Positions 5,898-12,356 of a stretch of DNA of 31,845 nt are shown piece by piece (the stretch's first letter is position 1; every line of letters starts with the position of its first letter). The notes below the pieces were generated by a model. That model did no database searches, was not told where the DNA came from, and was given only the letters and a program-made list of their open reading frames with translations. The stretch is taken from assembly GCA_964447105.1 (NCBI GenBank), contig CAYURH010000013.1, forward strand, positions 1-31,845, in the 5' to 3' direction. This DNA comes from CAYURH01 sp964447105. GTDB taxonomy: Bacteria > Patescibacteriota > Saccharimonadia > Saccharimonadales > EFPC-124. The translations under genes and the position numbers were made by a program.

Positions 5898-8018
5898 ATG
5901 AGTGAGCAAAATCAAATCCAACCCGGCAACCATTTCGAGCAGGCGCTATCCGTTATTGACGCAACTGATGAAGAGAGGGCCGGTATGACCGAAAGTACAA
6001 CGGCCATACTCCAGAAAATTGTCGACAATTACGAGCAAACCGTGGGTGCTGGGTATGTGGGCCTTGCTGGTAACGGCTTAATTAACGGCAGCGCTAAGAA
6101 AAATGCTCCAGTTGGCCTCTTATATGGGCGTATACAGAGCGGTAAAACCCGCGCAATGATTTTAACGAGCGCCATGGCGCTTGATAACCACTTTCGCGTG
6201 GCTGTAATACTCACATCAGATATAAATCGGCTGGTGGGACAGACTCATCAAGATTTTATCGACGGGTTACCGACTGTTCAGATTTACTCTAAAGCCGACC
6301 TCAAGGGCAATGCCCTCGACTCGGAGGCGGCACATATTGCTCACGCACTCGAAGACGAGAGCTATGGGGTAGTAGTGGTTGGTTCAAAAGGTACAACGGT
6401 GCTCAAGCAGCTAACCGAATTTCTGACTAAGATTGGCTGTGACAAATACCCAACGATCATCTTTGATGACGAGGGTGATCAGGCGACGCTTGACACCAAT
6501 ACGAGTAAGCGTTCGAAAACGGATCCCACCGTGGGGTCGAGCACCATACATAGCCTTGTGCATAGCGAAGAAAACGCATCGCTACGCCAGGCTATGCCGT
6601 TTGCGGCCTTTGTTAGTGTGACCGGGACCCCACAGGGCATATTTCTGCAGAACACTGAATCAAGCTCGCGCCTATCTTTCGTTCATCTGTTGGAAGCCGG
6701 TGAAAAGTACGTTGGGGGTAAGGTGTTCTTTGGTGATCCCTCGCCTAGCAAAATCACTTACATCCACCCCATAGACAATGAAGAAAGTATTAAACTTCTC
6801 GAAGACGACACTACTATACCCGTGGGCTTGCAGGACGCCATTTGCTTCTTTGTAGTGGCTTCAACCGCACTTGGGCTCTCAACTGGCAAGTGGTCTGAGT
6901 ACAAAATGCTTTGCCACCCTAGTGTTAAGCAAGGCGACCACGAAGCTGTTAAAGGCCTGGTGGACAAATACGTTACGGCCATTATTGAGGCGCTCCGTCA
7001 ACCTACGACCAAAGAATCCGAGCCGATTATCACACGCCTCAAGTTGTCTTACGACGATCTGTTAAAAACCGCCCCGGATGCCCCGGCTTTTGATGAGCTG
7101 CTTAAGCAGGCCAAGACTCTTTTGCTGCAGCGCAAGCTATTCACTGTGAACGCCAAATCGACTAATAACGACATGCGCTATAGCAAGCAGTACAACTTTA
7201 TTATCGGGGGTAATACTGTAGGGCGTGGCCTGGCCATCAAGAACCTCTTAGTCACTTACTACACCCGTATGCCTAAGAGTGCCAAGGCGGATACGATGTA
7301 CCAGCATGCCCGCATGTTTGGCTATCGCCGTGACACCCTGGCACATACTCGTGTCTTCTTGCCGCCGGAGCTCTATCAGAGGTTTCACGAAATTTATAAA
7401 AGCGACGAAGAAGCTCGCGAGTATATCGAAAAGCATGGCTTTGACGAAAAAGGGGCGCTTTTGCTTCGCACCGTAAAACCCGGTTTTGGGCTAAGGCCGA
7501 CTCGTTCAAACATCTTGGATGCCAAGCGCGTTAAGGTAATATACCCTGGAGCAATTTATCCTAACTATCCAGTCTATTCGCGCGAAGAGGTTGAGCCGAT
7601 CAATAAAAAAGTCGAGCGCCTTATTGGTAAAATTGCGCCCGAGGTGCTGACCGAAGAAAAAGGTGAGAAAGAAATTAGCCTCGCTGATGCCCAAAAGCTC
7701 GTGAAAGCCATGAAGACCCACGCGACTAACGCATGGTCCGACAAGCAAGTAGTTAATTACTTACAGACCTTTGCTTTACAGCTTAAAAAGGAAGATGTAC
7801 TTCTGCGGTGGCGCAAATCAGAGCGTAATCCGAAGGATAACGGCTATCTTGAGCAGGGTATCTTGTTCGGTGGCGAACTAAATGCGGGCAAAAGCCATAG
7901 CGTACCAACGCTTTGGATTGGCAAGATGAAGGGCGACGGTTGGGATGGCGTTGACTTTTACTATCCGACTATCATAAGCCCCCAGAGTTTGAGCCCGTTT
8001 GTCTTCAATAATAGCTAG
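5898..8018 (+). CDS. Z1-domain ATPase (putative endonuclease/helicase-like defence protein)
   Basis: 706 residues. The core is a superfamily-2-like ATPase of the Z1 type: Walker A GRIQSGKT (77-84), Walker B-like IIFDDEGD (187-194), motif III-like SVTGTPQG (240-247), GGNTVGRGL (437-445) and an arginine-finger motif MYQHARMFGYR (467-477). Z1 proteins are known from clusters with DNA methyltransferases and are thought to act on unmodified DNA. Here the partner methyltransferase is encoded convergently, the two stops sharing a CTAG. The C-terminal 200 residues have no recognised fold and could carry nuclease activity. No separate nuclease gene is present in the element. Confidence 0.85.
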   Translation: MSEQNQIQPGNHFEQALSVIDATDEERAGMTESTTAILQKIVDNYEQTVGAGYVGLAGNGLINGSAKKNAPVGLLYGRIQSGKTRAMILTSAMALDNHFRVAVILTSDINRLVGQTHQDFIDGLPTVQIYSKADLKGNALDSEAAHIAHALEDESYGVVVVGSKGTTVLKQLTEFLTKIGCDKYPTIIFDDEGDQATLDTNTSKRSKTDPTVGSSTIHSLVHSEENASLRQAMPFAAFVSVTGTPQGIFLQNTESSSRLSFVHLLEAGEKYVGGKVFFGDPSPSKITYIHPIDNEESIKLLEDDTTIPVGLQDAICFFVVASTALGLSTGKWSEYKMLCHPSVKQGDHEAVKGLVDKYVTAIIEALRQPTTKESEPIITRLKLSYDDLLKTAPDAPAFDELLKQAKTLLLQRKLFTVNAKSTNNDMRYSKQYNFIIGGNTVGRGLAIKNLLVTYYTRMPKSAKADTMYQHARMFGYRRDTLAHTRVFLPPELYQRFHEIYKSDEEAREYIEKHGFDEKGALLLRTVKPGFGLRPTRSNILDAKRVKVIYPGAIYPNYPVYSREEVEPINKKVERLIGKIAPEVLTEEKGEKEISLADAQKLVKAMKTHATNAWSDKQVVNYLQTFALQLKKEDVLLRWRKSERNPKDNGYLEQGILFGGELNAGKSHSVPTLWIGKMKGDGWDGVDFYYPTIISPQSLSPFVFNNS

Positions 8019-9076
8019 CGCGCCACTGCATCTAGGTGGCCTCGTATGCTTTGGGCTATCACGCGCCCAAGCTGGACCGGAACGGCGTTGCCAATAAATT
8101 TGGCAACATGCGTAATAGGAGCTCTTTCATCGGCCTCGACAAACTTATAGGTATCGGGGAAGGTTTGGAAGCGTGCGGCTTCGCGCAAAGTGATTGCGCG
8201 GTGTTGCTCAGGGTGACCAAAGCGACCGTTGCCAAAGCCAACGCAATTTGTAGTCATTGTGGGCGCTGGCTCGTCCCAACGCATACGGCCGTATACGGTG
8301 TGCATATAAGATTTGCCCGACTCTTTACGATAGCAGTCAGGTAGAAGCTTAGGGTCCCATGCGGCGGCATCGCCGCCGTTAGCTGGGGTAGACATAATGC
8401 GTTGCTTATTAAGGCTGTTCATCTTAACGGCACGATGTAGGGGGTCGCTTATATTGGTCTCGCCATCTGATACGGGTGGCAGGTCTGCAATGGTTTCGCG
8501 AACAGTTACTCGTTTATCTTTGTGGGTAGGCAAGATCAGTGAGATTGGCCCAAACCTTGAGGCCAGAAGCACTAGCCGATGACGCTTTTGGGGAACGCCG
8601 TACTCGGAAGTGTCTACGATTACGTATTTGTAGGAATAGCCGTTCTTTTCAAGTGTCTGTAAGAACTCCCTGAATACGGGGTACTTATTCTCTTTGGCGA
8701 GCCCACGCACATTTTCCATTGAGACGATTTCGGGTTTCAGCTTGGTTATATATTCACCGAACTTCTTAAGGGGGGCCATTTTGCTTTCTGTGGGGCCTTT
8801 ACGATTAAGGCCTGAATAAGGTTGGCAGGGTGCGCACCCAACAAGCACCCGAATATCGGCATCGCCGAACAGAGTCGCTACTTCCGATGAGCTTACGTTT
8901 GCAATATCATTTGCGATAAACCGAGCGTTGTTATTAGCCTCGTAGCCAAATTTGCAGGTGAGATCGTTGTCGATGCCTGCTACCACATTAAAACCTTCGA
9001 GCTGCAGGCCGTGTGTCAGACCGCCTATGCCGCAGAACAGATCAATAACTTTAATTTTTTGCCTGATTTTACCCAT
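8015..9076 (-). CDS. DNA (cytosine-5-)-methyltransferase
   Basis: 353 residues from ATG 9076. All C5-methyltransferase motifs are present: motif I IDLFCGIGGLTHGL for AdoMet, motif IV GCAPCQPYSG with catalytic C84, motif VI SMENVRG, motif VIII QKRHRLVLLASR, a short target-recognition region (about 200-270), motif IX RAITLREAARFQTFPDTY and motif X IGNAVPVQLG. It appears intact. It methylates cytosines and presumably protects element and host from the Z1 partner. The longer ORF start at 9097 adds MILLLLD and lies across the promoter, so I prefer 9076. TACTAT ends 5 nt upstream, giving a leaderless mRNA. Confidence 0.93.
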   Translation of the reverse strand: MGKIRQKIKVIDLFCGIGGLTHGLQLEGFNVVAGIDNDLTCKFGYEANNNARFIANDIANVSSSEVATLFGDADIRVLVGCAPCQPYSGLNRKGPTESKMAPLKKFGEYITKLKPEIVSMENVRGLAKENKYPVFREFLQTLEKNGYSYKYVIVDTSEYGVPQKRHRLVLLASRFGPISLILPTHKDKRVTVRETIADLPPVSDGETNISDPLHRAVKMNSLNKQRIMSTPANGGDAAAWDPKLLPDCYRKESGKSYMHTVYGRMRWDEPAPTMTTNCVGFGNGRFGHPEQHRAITLREAARFQTFPDTYKFVEADERAPITHVAKFIGNAVPVQLGRVIAQSIRGHLDAVAR

Positions 9077-9081
9077 GTCTA

Positions 9082-9093
9082 ATAGTAAGAGTA
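9082..9093 (-). promoter_or_regulatory. Promoter and shared box of the methyltransferase gene
   Basis: On the minus strand TACTCTTACTAT, whose last six bases serve as a -10 box. The reverse form ATAGTAAGAGTA also occurs at 4353-4364, and the AGTAAGAGT core occurs before the XRE gene, hinting at common control. Confidence 0.45.
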
Positions 9094-9097
9094 TCAA

Positions 9098-9396
9098 AAA
9101 TCGTTATAAAACTCGAGCTTTGGTATTTTATGTGCTAGCAAACCTTCTGAATAGGGGCGAGTGTTTGCGAAATAGTTCCATACCCCCAATACCACGGCCC
9201 GCCAAGATTATTGTAAACAAAGCACCTCTTACGGGGTGTTTTGTTTTTCCGGGGTTAATTCTGAATGAGGATACGGCCCGAACGCTTGATATCCGGGCTG
9301 GGCGGCCTATATGTCCGGATGACCTTTTGCCTCGCTGCAATACATATCTGCTTTGACTACGCCACGCGTAACGCAAACTGCCCCAGGCAGTTTGCG
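9098..9396. other. Right end of the element, no gene called
   Basis: About 300 nt upstream of the methyltransferase. It contains a terminator-like hairpin (9215-9246) and the hairpin GCAAACTGCC/GGCAGTTTGC (9374-9396) next to attR. A minus-strand open frame (9128-9376) starts only at TTG and is interesting mainly because it would extend the recombinase in an excised circle. Confidence 0.5.
9215..9248. terminator. Strong hairpin near the element's right end
   Basis: AAACAAAGCACC and GGTGTTTTGTTT form a 12-bp stem with one G-T pair and an 8-nt loop. In a circular form it would lie downstream of the recombinase gene. Confidence 0.55.
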
Positions 9397-9413
9397 GGGC
9401 CCACCAAGAATTT
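9397..9413 (+). repeat. attR-like repeat
   Basis: GGGCCCACCAAGAATTT, one mismatch to 2812-2828. The mismatch (A for G) falls at the tRNA discriminator position, so the crossover would lie to its right, within CCAAGAATTT. Directly to its left is a 10-bp hairpin. Confidence 0.6.
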
Positions 9414-9430
9414 ATGTTTTAAAGAAACTC

Positions 9431-10096
9431 TTAGCCAAGAGCTTCTTTTGCTTCTTGCCATTCGGGCTTCAATATAGACATAGCTATTTTGTGATGTGGT
9501 TCGCCGTCCCGCCAACATGCATCACGCAATACGCCCTCTACTACAAAGCCGGCGCGCCCATATGCTTTGACGCCTCCGATGTTTGGCGCCGATACAGTTA
9601 GTTGTAACCTGTGAAGATTTAATCTTTCAAACGCATGGTCTGCCACAAGTCTTGTAACTTCTGTACCAAAGCCGTTGCCCCAAGAGGTCCTGTCGCCAAT
9701 AAAAATAAAGTACTCACCGCTACGGTTGCGATTGTTAATCCCTGCAACACCAGCATACCCAATAAGGCGCGCCTGGTCTTTGCGTTCGATGCCGAAACTG
9801 ACGGCACTGGTGTCACTCATAACGCCGGCGAGCCAATCCTGGACTTCGTTATCCGACATTGGCGTTTGAAATCTGCTGAGCGAATACTTTATGGCTTCTG
9901 GGTCTGCAAGCCAGCCACTAAAAAGTGCCGCATCTTCAGAGCGGAGTAGGCGTAGCCGAGTCCGCTCGCTACTTAGTTCAAAATCATCAGACAACACCCC
10001 AGCCATGAGACTAGCATCGCATGCGGCGGGTTCGTATTGCAAGAGATAGTTCCAAACCTCCTCAGCTGCAGTCTGCCATGCGTACATCTTTTGCAA
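9431..10096 (-). CDS. GNAT-family N-acetyltransferase (RimJ/RimL-like)
   Basis: 221 residues. The acetyltransferase domain covers about 43-210: TRLRLLRSEDAALFSGWLAD, then the beta-bulge GEYFIFIGD and the acetyl-CoA loop WGNGFGTEVTRLV (Q/RxxGxG/A-like), AFERLNLHRLQLTVSAPN and AYGRAGFVVEGVLRD. This pattern is characteristic of Acetyltransf_3 enzymes that modify protein N termini or small molecules. The N-terminal 40 residues are an extension without a known domain and could be partly untranslated. A TATAAT (10117-10112, minus) starts transcription about 9 nt before the ATG. It ends 18 nt beyond the element's right border, so it is host sequence. Confidence 0.88.
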   Translation of the reverse strand: MQKMYAWQTAAEEVWNYLLQYEPAACDASLMAGVLSDDFELSSERTRLRLLRSEDAALFSGWLADPEAIKYSLSRFQTPMSDNEVQDWLAGVMSDTSAVSFGIERKDQARLIGYAGVAGINNRNRSGEYFIFIGDRTSWGNGFGTEVTRLVADHAFERLNLHRLQLTVSAPNIGGVKAYGRAGFVVEGVLRDACWRDGEPHHKIAMSILKPEWQEAKEALG

Positions 10097-10111
10097 TTGT
10101 TTTATTAATGT

Positions 10112-10119
10112 ATTATAAT
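10112..10119. promoter_or_regulatory. Bidirectional -10 octamer ATTATAAT
   Basis: Read either way the octamer contains TATAAT, so it can serve the minus-strand acetyltransferase and the plus-strand small gene at 10149. The same octamer recurs at 11060-11067. Confidence 0.5.
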
Positions 10120-10148
10120 ATGATTATCGCCATATGAATGGAGCTCGC

Positions 10149-10430
10149 ATGGAGAGCGAATTGGTACCTCTGGAGGGCCGCGACTATGTCGCGCGCCCCG
10201 TCTCGGGGCTGGTGTCCCATCCGATTGGTAGCAGCGGCAAGCTGGAGTTCGGGTATATCGCTACCGTCGAGGGTTTCGGTGACCGCTTGTGGTTCGTAGT
10301 CGCGACGCACGACCCGGGTGACAACGATGGCCTGACCGTTCGGTTCAACCCGAACATGTACTTCAGCCACTCCACCAAGCCGCAGGGCGGCAGCACCTAC
10401 GATGACGCCCGTTTCTACGTGGTGTCATAA
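10149..10430 (+). CDS. Small protein of unknown function
   Basis: 93 residues from ATG 10149, chosen because GGAG lies 7 nt upstream; the in-frame ATG at 10134 has none. The sequence (MESELVPLEGRDYVARPVSG..., ending DDARFYVVS) looks like a small soluble beta-rich domain. I do not recognise a family. Codons are more G/C-rich than in neighbouring genes, which may mean recent acquisition. It is followed by a strong hairpin (10466-10497). Confidence 0.55.
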   Translation: MESELVPLEGRDYVARPVSGLVSHPIGSSGKLEFGYIATVEGFGDRLWFVVATHDPGDNDGLTVRFNPNMYFSHSTKPQGGSTYDDARFYVVS

Positions 10431-10465
10431 TCAAATAAGCCCCTGCAGAGGAGGTCCTCGGAAAC

Positions 10466-10497
10466 GGAGCGCACCTCGCTAACGCGGGGGCGCTTCC
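10466..10497. terminator. Hairpin between convergent genes
   Basis: GGAGCGC pairs with GCGCTTCC (one bulge) and CCTCGC with GCGGGG, loop TAAC. It is placed between the 3' ends of the 10149 and 10513 genes and probably serves as a shared terminator. Confidence 0.5.
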
Positions 10498-10512
10498 TTA
10501 TCTGGTGTTGCC

Positions 10513-11052
10513 TCAGACTTGAGCGGCCAAAACGGCTAGTTTTTCCTTGTATGCCTTTTGATTAAAATGCCCAGGGTAGTCGAGTAGTTTATCATTGAGC
10601 ACGGTATACCCGGCACTGCGCAATGGTTCGGCTGCTACCTCAAATACGTTTGACTTGATCAAAATTATCTTCGTGTTTTTGTCGGCTAGCGCTGCTACGC
10701 GTTCCAGAAGGTGGGGGAGCGAATCATGAATTCGTTGCTGCCGCTGTTTTTTGGTCACTTCGTGCACCTGTGAAGCTTCGAGTGCTTCTATCATGTACCA
10801 CCCGTCATTTTGAAAACGGCGAAGCCATGCCTCTTTGTGGGGTTCGATCTGCGCTTCGGTCATATCGGCTGCTTCGGGGTAAAGTGCTTTGATCGTGTTT
10901 ACAAACAACCTATCGTCTTTGCGAATCTGGTCAGCCCTATAAAAATGTCGACTACTCTGAACGGTCGGTTCAGGTGGCGGTGATTCGGCGATCACAAGGA
11001 CTTTTATTTTGCCGGGCATGTATAACCGGCGGGCATCTTCGTATGAGTGCAT
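10513..11052 (-). CDS. Uracil-DNA-glycosylase-like superfamily protein (probable)
   Basis: 179 residues from ATG 11052. The open frame continues upstream to 11736, but that part is antisense to the MOSC gene and has no coding character. A TATAAT on the minus strand (11065-11060) ends 7 nt before ATG 11052, fixing the start. The motif KVLVIAESPPPEP (17-29), followed by an aromatic FYR (about 38), resembles the GES/AESPP motif of UDG-like hypothetical proteins. A later KIILIKSNVFEV strand could be the second motif. Function is uncertain; a role in base repair or small-molecule sensing is possible. The family call is moderate. Confidence 0.6.
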   Translation of the reverse strand: MHSYEDARRLYMPGKIKVLVIAESPPPEPTVQSSRHFYRADQIRKDDRLFVNTIKALYPEAADMTEAQIEPHKEAWLRRFQNDGWYMIEALEASQVHEVTKKQRQQRIHDSLPHLLERVAALADKNTKIILIKSNVFEVAAEPLRSAGYTVLNDKLLDYPGHFNQKAYKEKLAVLAAQV

Positions 11053-11059
11053 ACGTTGT

Positions 11060-11067
11060 ATTATAAT
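11060..11067. promoter_or_regulatory. Bidirectional -10 octamer ATTATAAT (second copy)
   Basis: Same octamer as at 10112. It serves the minus-strand UDG-like gene, leaderless from 11052, and the plus-strand MOSC gene, with a start near 11074. Confidence 0.5.
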
Positions 11068-11101
11068 GCATAGCGTCTCACACTCGACGGCTGGAGGGCC
11101 T

Positions 11102-11680
11102 ATGGAGCTACTGGTTATGGCTGTCCATGTGGGCACGCCACAGGTCATCGGATTGTCCCAAAGCGGGAAAGAAGTGACGTCGTGTTTTTTCAAAAAGCCC
11201 GTGACGACTGCAACTATCACAGTTGGTGTATCTGGCATCGAAGGTGACTGCCATGTGTACGGTGGAAACGACCAGGCGGTGTACGCTTTTCCGGCGGCAC
11301 ACCTGGCCGCAATTGCCGACGGGCTTGGACGACCTATCGTGCCCGGCTCGTTAGGTGAAAACCTAACGGTGAGCGGAGGCGACGAATCCGATGTGCGCAT
11401 CGACGACCTGTTCGAGTGTGGCGATGTGCAGCTGCGCGTCACCAAGCCCCGGCGCCCGTGCCGCAAGCTAACGATTGTTTTGGGGGATGTAGCGGCCAGG
11501 CTGATGTTCGAAACGGCTTGGTGCGGCTGGTATTTCGCTGTTGAATCGGCTGGTGTTATGCCGACAAACGGACTGCTCGTACGCACACAGACTAACTCCG
11601 ACGCACCAACCGTCGCACAAGTGTTCCGTGACAGGACAAGGCATAAGCCTGTCGTAGCCAGTATTGCCGAAGACAAGTGA
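11102..11680 (+). CDS. MOSC-domain protein, YiiM-like
   Basis: 192 residues from ATG 11102, preceded by GGAGGG; the longer frame from 11009 covers the promoter. The MOSC domain shows GIEGDCHVYGGNDQAVYAFP (46-65), PGSLGENLTV (81-90), DLFECGDVQLRVTKPRRPCRKL with the conserved Cys (C120), and AWCGWYFAVESAGVM. It matches the YiiM arrangement, where the domain carries molybdenum cofactor for reduction of N-hydroxylated bases. No molybdopterin biosynthesis gene is visible here, and a CPR cell may have to take the cofactor up. Codon use is G/C-richer than in the host translation genes. Confidence 0.85.
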   Translation: MELLVMAVHVGTPQVIGLSQSGKEVTSCFFKKPVTTATITVGVSGIEGDCHVYGGNDQAVYAFPAAHLAAIADGLGRPIVPGSLGENLTVSGGDESDVRIDDLFECGDVQLRVTKPRRPCRKLTIVLGDVAARLMFETAWCGWYFAVESAGVMPTNGLLVRTQTNSDAPTVAQVFRDRTRHKPVVASIAEDK

Positions 11681-11686
11681 GCTGCA

Positions 11687-11722
11687 CCCGCACCCAGCCC
11701 CTCGAAAGGGGCAGGGTGCGGG
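11687..11722. terminator. Long GC-rich hairpin after the MOSC gene
   Basis: CCCGCACCC/GGGTGCGGG plus the inner GCCCCT/AGGGGC, with one A-A mismatch and a CGAA loop (15 bp). No U-run follows. Confidence 0.5.
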
Positions 11723-11760
11723 CACGCCGATCGCACATTATTTTAAGAAGGCTCATCTGA

Positions 11761-11766
11761 TATAAT
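11761..11766 (+). promoter_or_regulatory. -10 box of the tRNA-Thr/tRNA-Gly operon
   Basis: TATAAT, about 27 nt upstream of the first tRNA base. No good -35. Confidence 0.45.
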
Positions 11767-11792
11767 GACTGATGATATTTGCTGGCGATCAT

Positions 11793-11869
11793 GCCATCTT
11801 AGCTCAGCTGGCCAGAGCACCGCTTTCGTAAAGCGGGGGTCCCGGGTTCGACTCCCGGAGATGGCTCCA
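11793..11869 (+). tRNA. tRNA-Thr (anticodon CGT)
   Basis: Acceptor GCCATCT/AGATGGC, anticodon stem CCGCT/AGCGG with loop TTCGTAA, T arm CCGGG-TTCGACT-CCCGG, discriminator T, encoded CCA. It decodes ACG. Confidence 0.93.
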
Positions 11870-11870
11870 T

Positions 11871-11945
11871 GCGGGTATCGTATAGCGGCTATTATGTGAC
11901 CTTCCCAAGGTCGAGATCAGAGTTCGACTCTCTGTACCCGCACCA
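11871..11945 (+). tRNA. tRNA-Gly (anticodon CCC)
   Basis: Acceptor GCGGGTA/TACCCGC, anticodon stem TGACC/GGTCG with loop TTCCCAA, T loop TTCGACT, discriminator A and encoded CCA. Only 1 nt separates it from tRNA-Thr, so the two are co-transcribed. Confidence 0.92.
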
Positions 11946-11987
11946 AATAGTGGCCTATGTTGTATACTGGTTCTCAAGAGTATTGCT

Positions 11988-12356
11988 ATGATTAAAAGAG
12001 CTGAATGGTTAGTGATTGCAAAAGACCGAGCCGCCGTATTGCTTTTGGCCGTAATGGCTATAGAAGTAATTATTATAATTATCACAACGATTGTTCGACT
12101 CCACGCCAGCGACGTCCAAGTGCCTACGCGCTATACGGGTTACGGAACGGCTAATATTTACAGGGGGCAATGGTATAGTCTGTGGTTGTTTTCGGCCTTT
12201 GCTGTACTAGTTACAATGATCAATGGGTTTTTGGCGATCAAAACATACCAAATAGATAAAGTGTCCGGCCGTGGGCTCATGGGGTTTACGGTATTTATAT
12301 TGGTTACCGAATTATTTGTGGTAAATGCCATATTTAACTTGGCGCCCTCTGTATGA
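11988..12356 (+). CDS. Small membrane protein coupled to a glycosyltransferase
   Basis: 122 residues with three hydrophobic helices: about 16-37 (VLLLAVMAIEVIIIIITTIV), about 64-84 (LWLFSAFAVLVTMINGFLAI) and about 98-116. TATACT (11963-11968) and AAGAG 7 nt before the ATG support the start. Its TGA overlaps the ATG of the GT2 gene (ATGA), so the two are translated together and probably form a membrane complex. No family is recognised. The extracytoplasmic loop has several Tyr/Gly residues. Confidence 0.7.
   Translation: MIKRAEWLVIAKDRAAVLLLAVMAIEVIIIIITTIVRLHASDVQVPTRYTGYGTANIYRGQWYSLWLFSAFAVLVTMINGFLAIKTYQIDKVSGRGLMGFTVFILVTELFVVNAIFNLAPSV

Larger units (their letters stand above)
2812..9413. 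mobile_element. 6.6-kb integrated element in tRNA-Asp (serine recombinase, XRE, Z1 + C5 methyltransferase)
   Basis: The element is bounded by the 17-nt imperfect repeat at the tRNA-Asp 3' end and at 9397-9413. Its recombinase gene abuts the tRNA end, the usual position for an integrase. Cargo comprises a small coupled protein, an XRE regulator, a membrane protein, a Z1 ATPase and a DNA methyltransferase. Island-specific boxes (ACAGTTGTATAG, AGTAAGAGT) recur within it. No replication or conjugation genes are visible, so it is either mobilised by the recombinase alone or is a remnant. Confidence 0.65.

Noticed and set aside
9196..9207. GGCCCGCCAAGA, 12-nt exact match to the tRNA-Asp end
   Set aside because: The match stops after 12 nt, whereas the copy at 9397-9413 extends 17 nt with one change and lies next to host genes. 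Kept as the weaker alternative border.
9128..9376. 82-codon minus-strand ORF at the right end of the element
   Set aside because: TTG start only, no ribosome binding site, and a hairpin inside it. Kept only as the possible recombinase extension in the excised circle.
11053..11736. N-terminal extension of the UDG-like ORF
   Set aside because: It is antisense to the MOSC gene, has no coding character, and the promoter lies after it (11065-11060).
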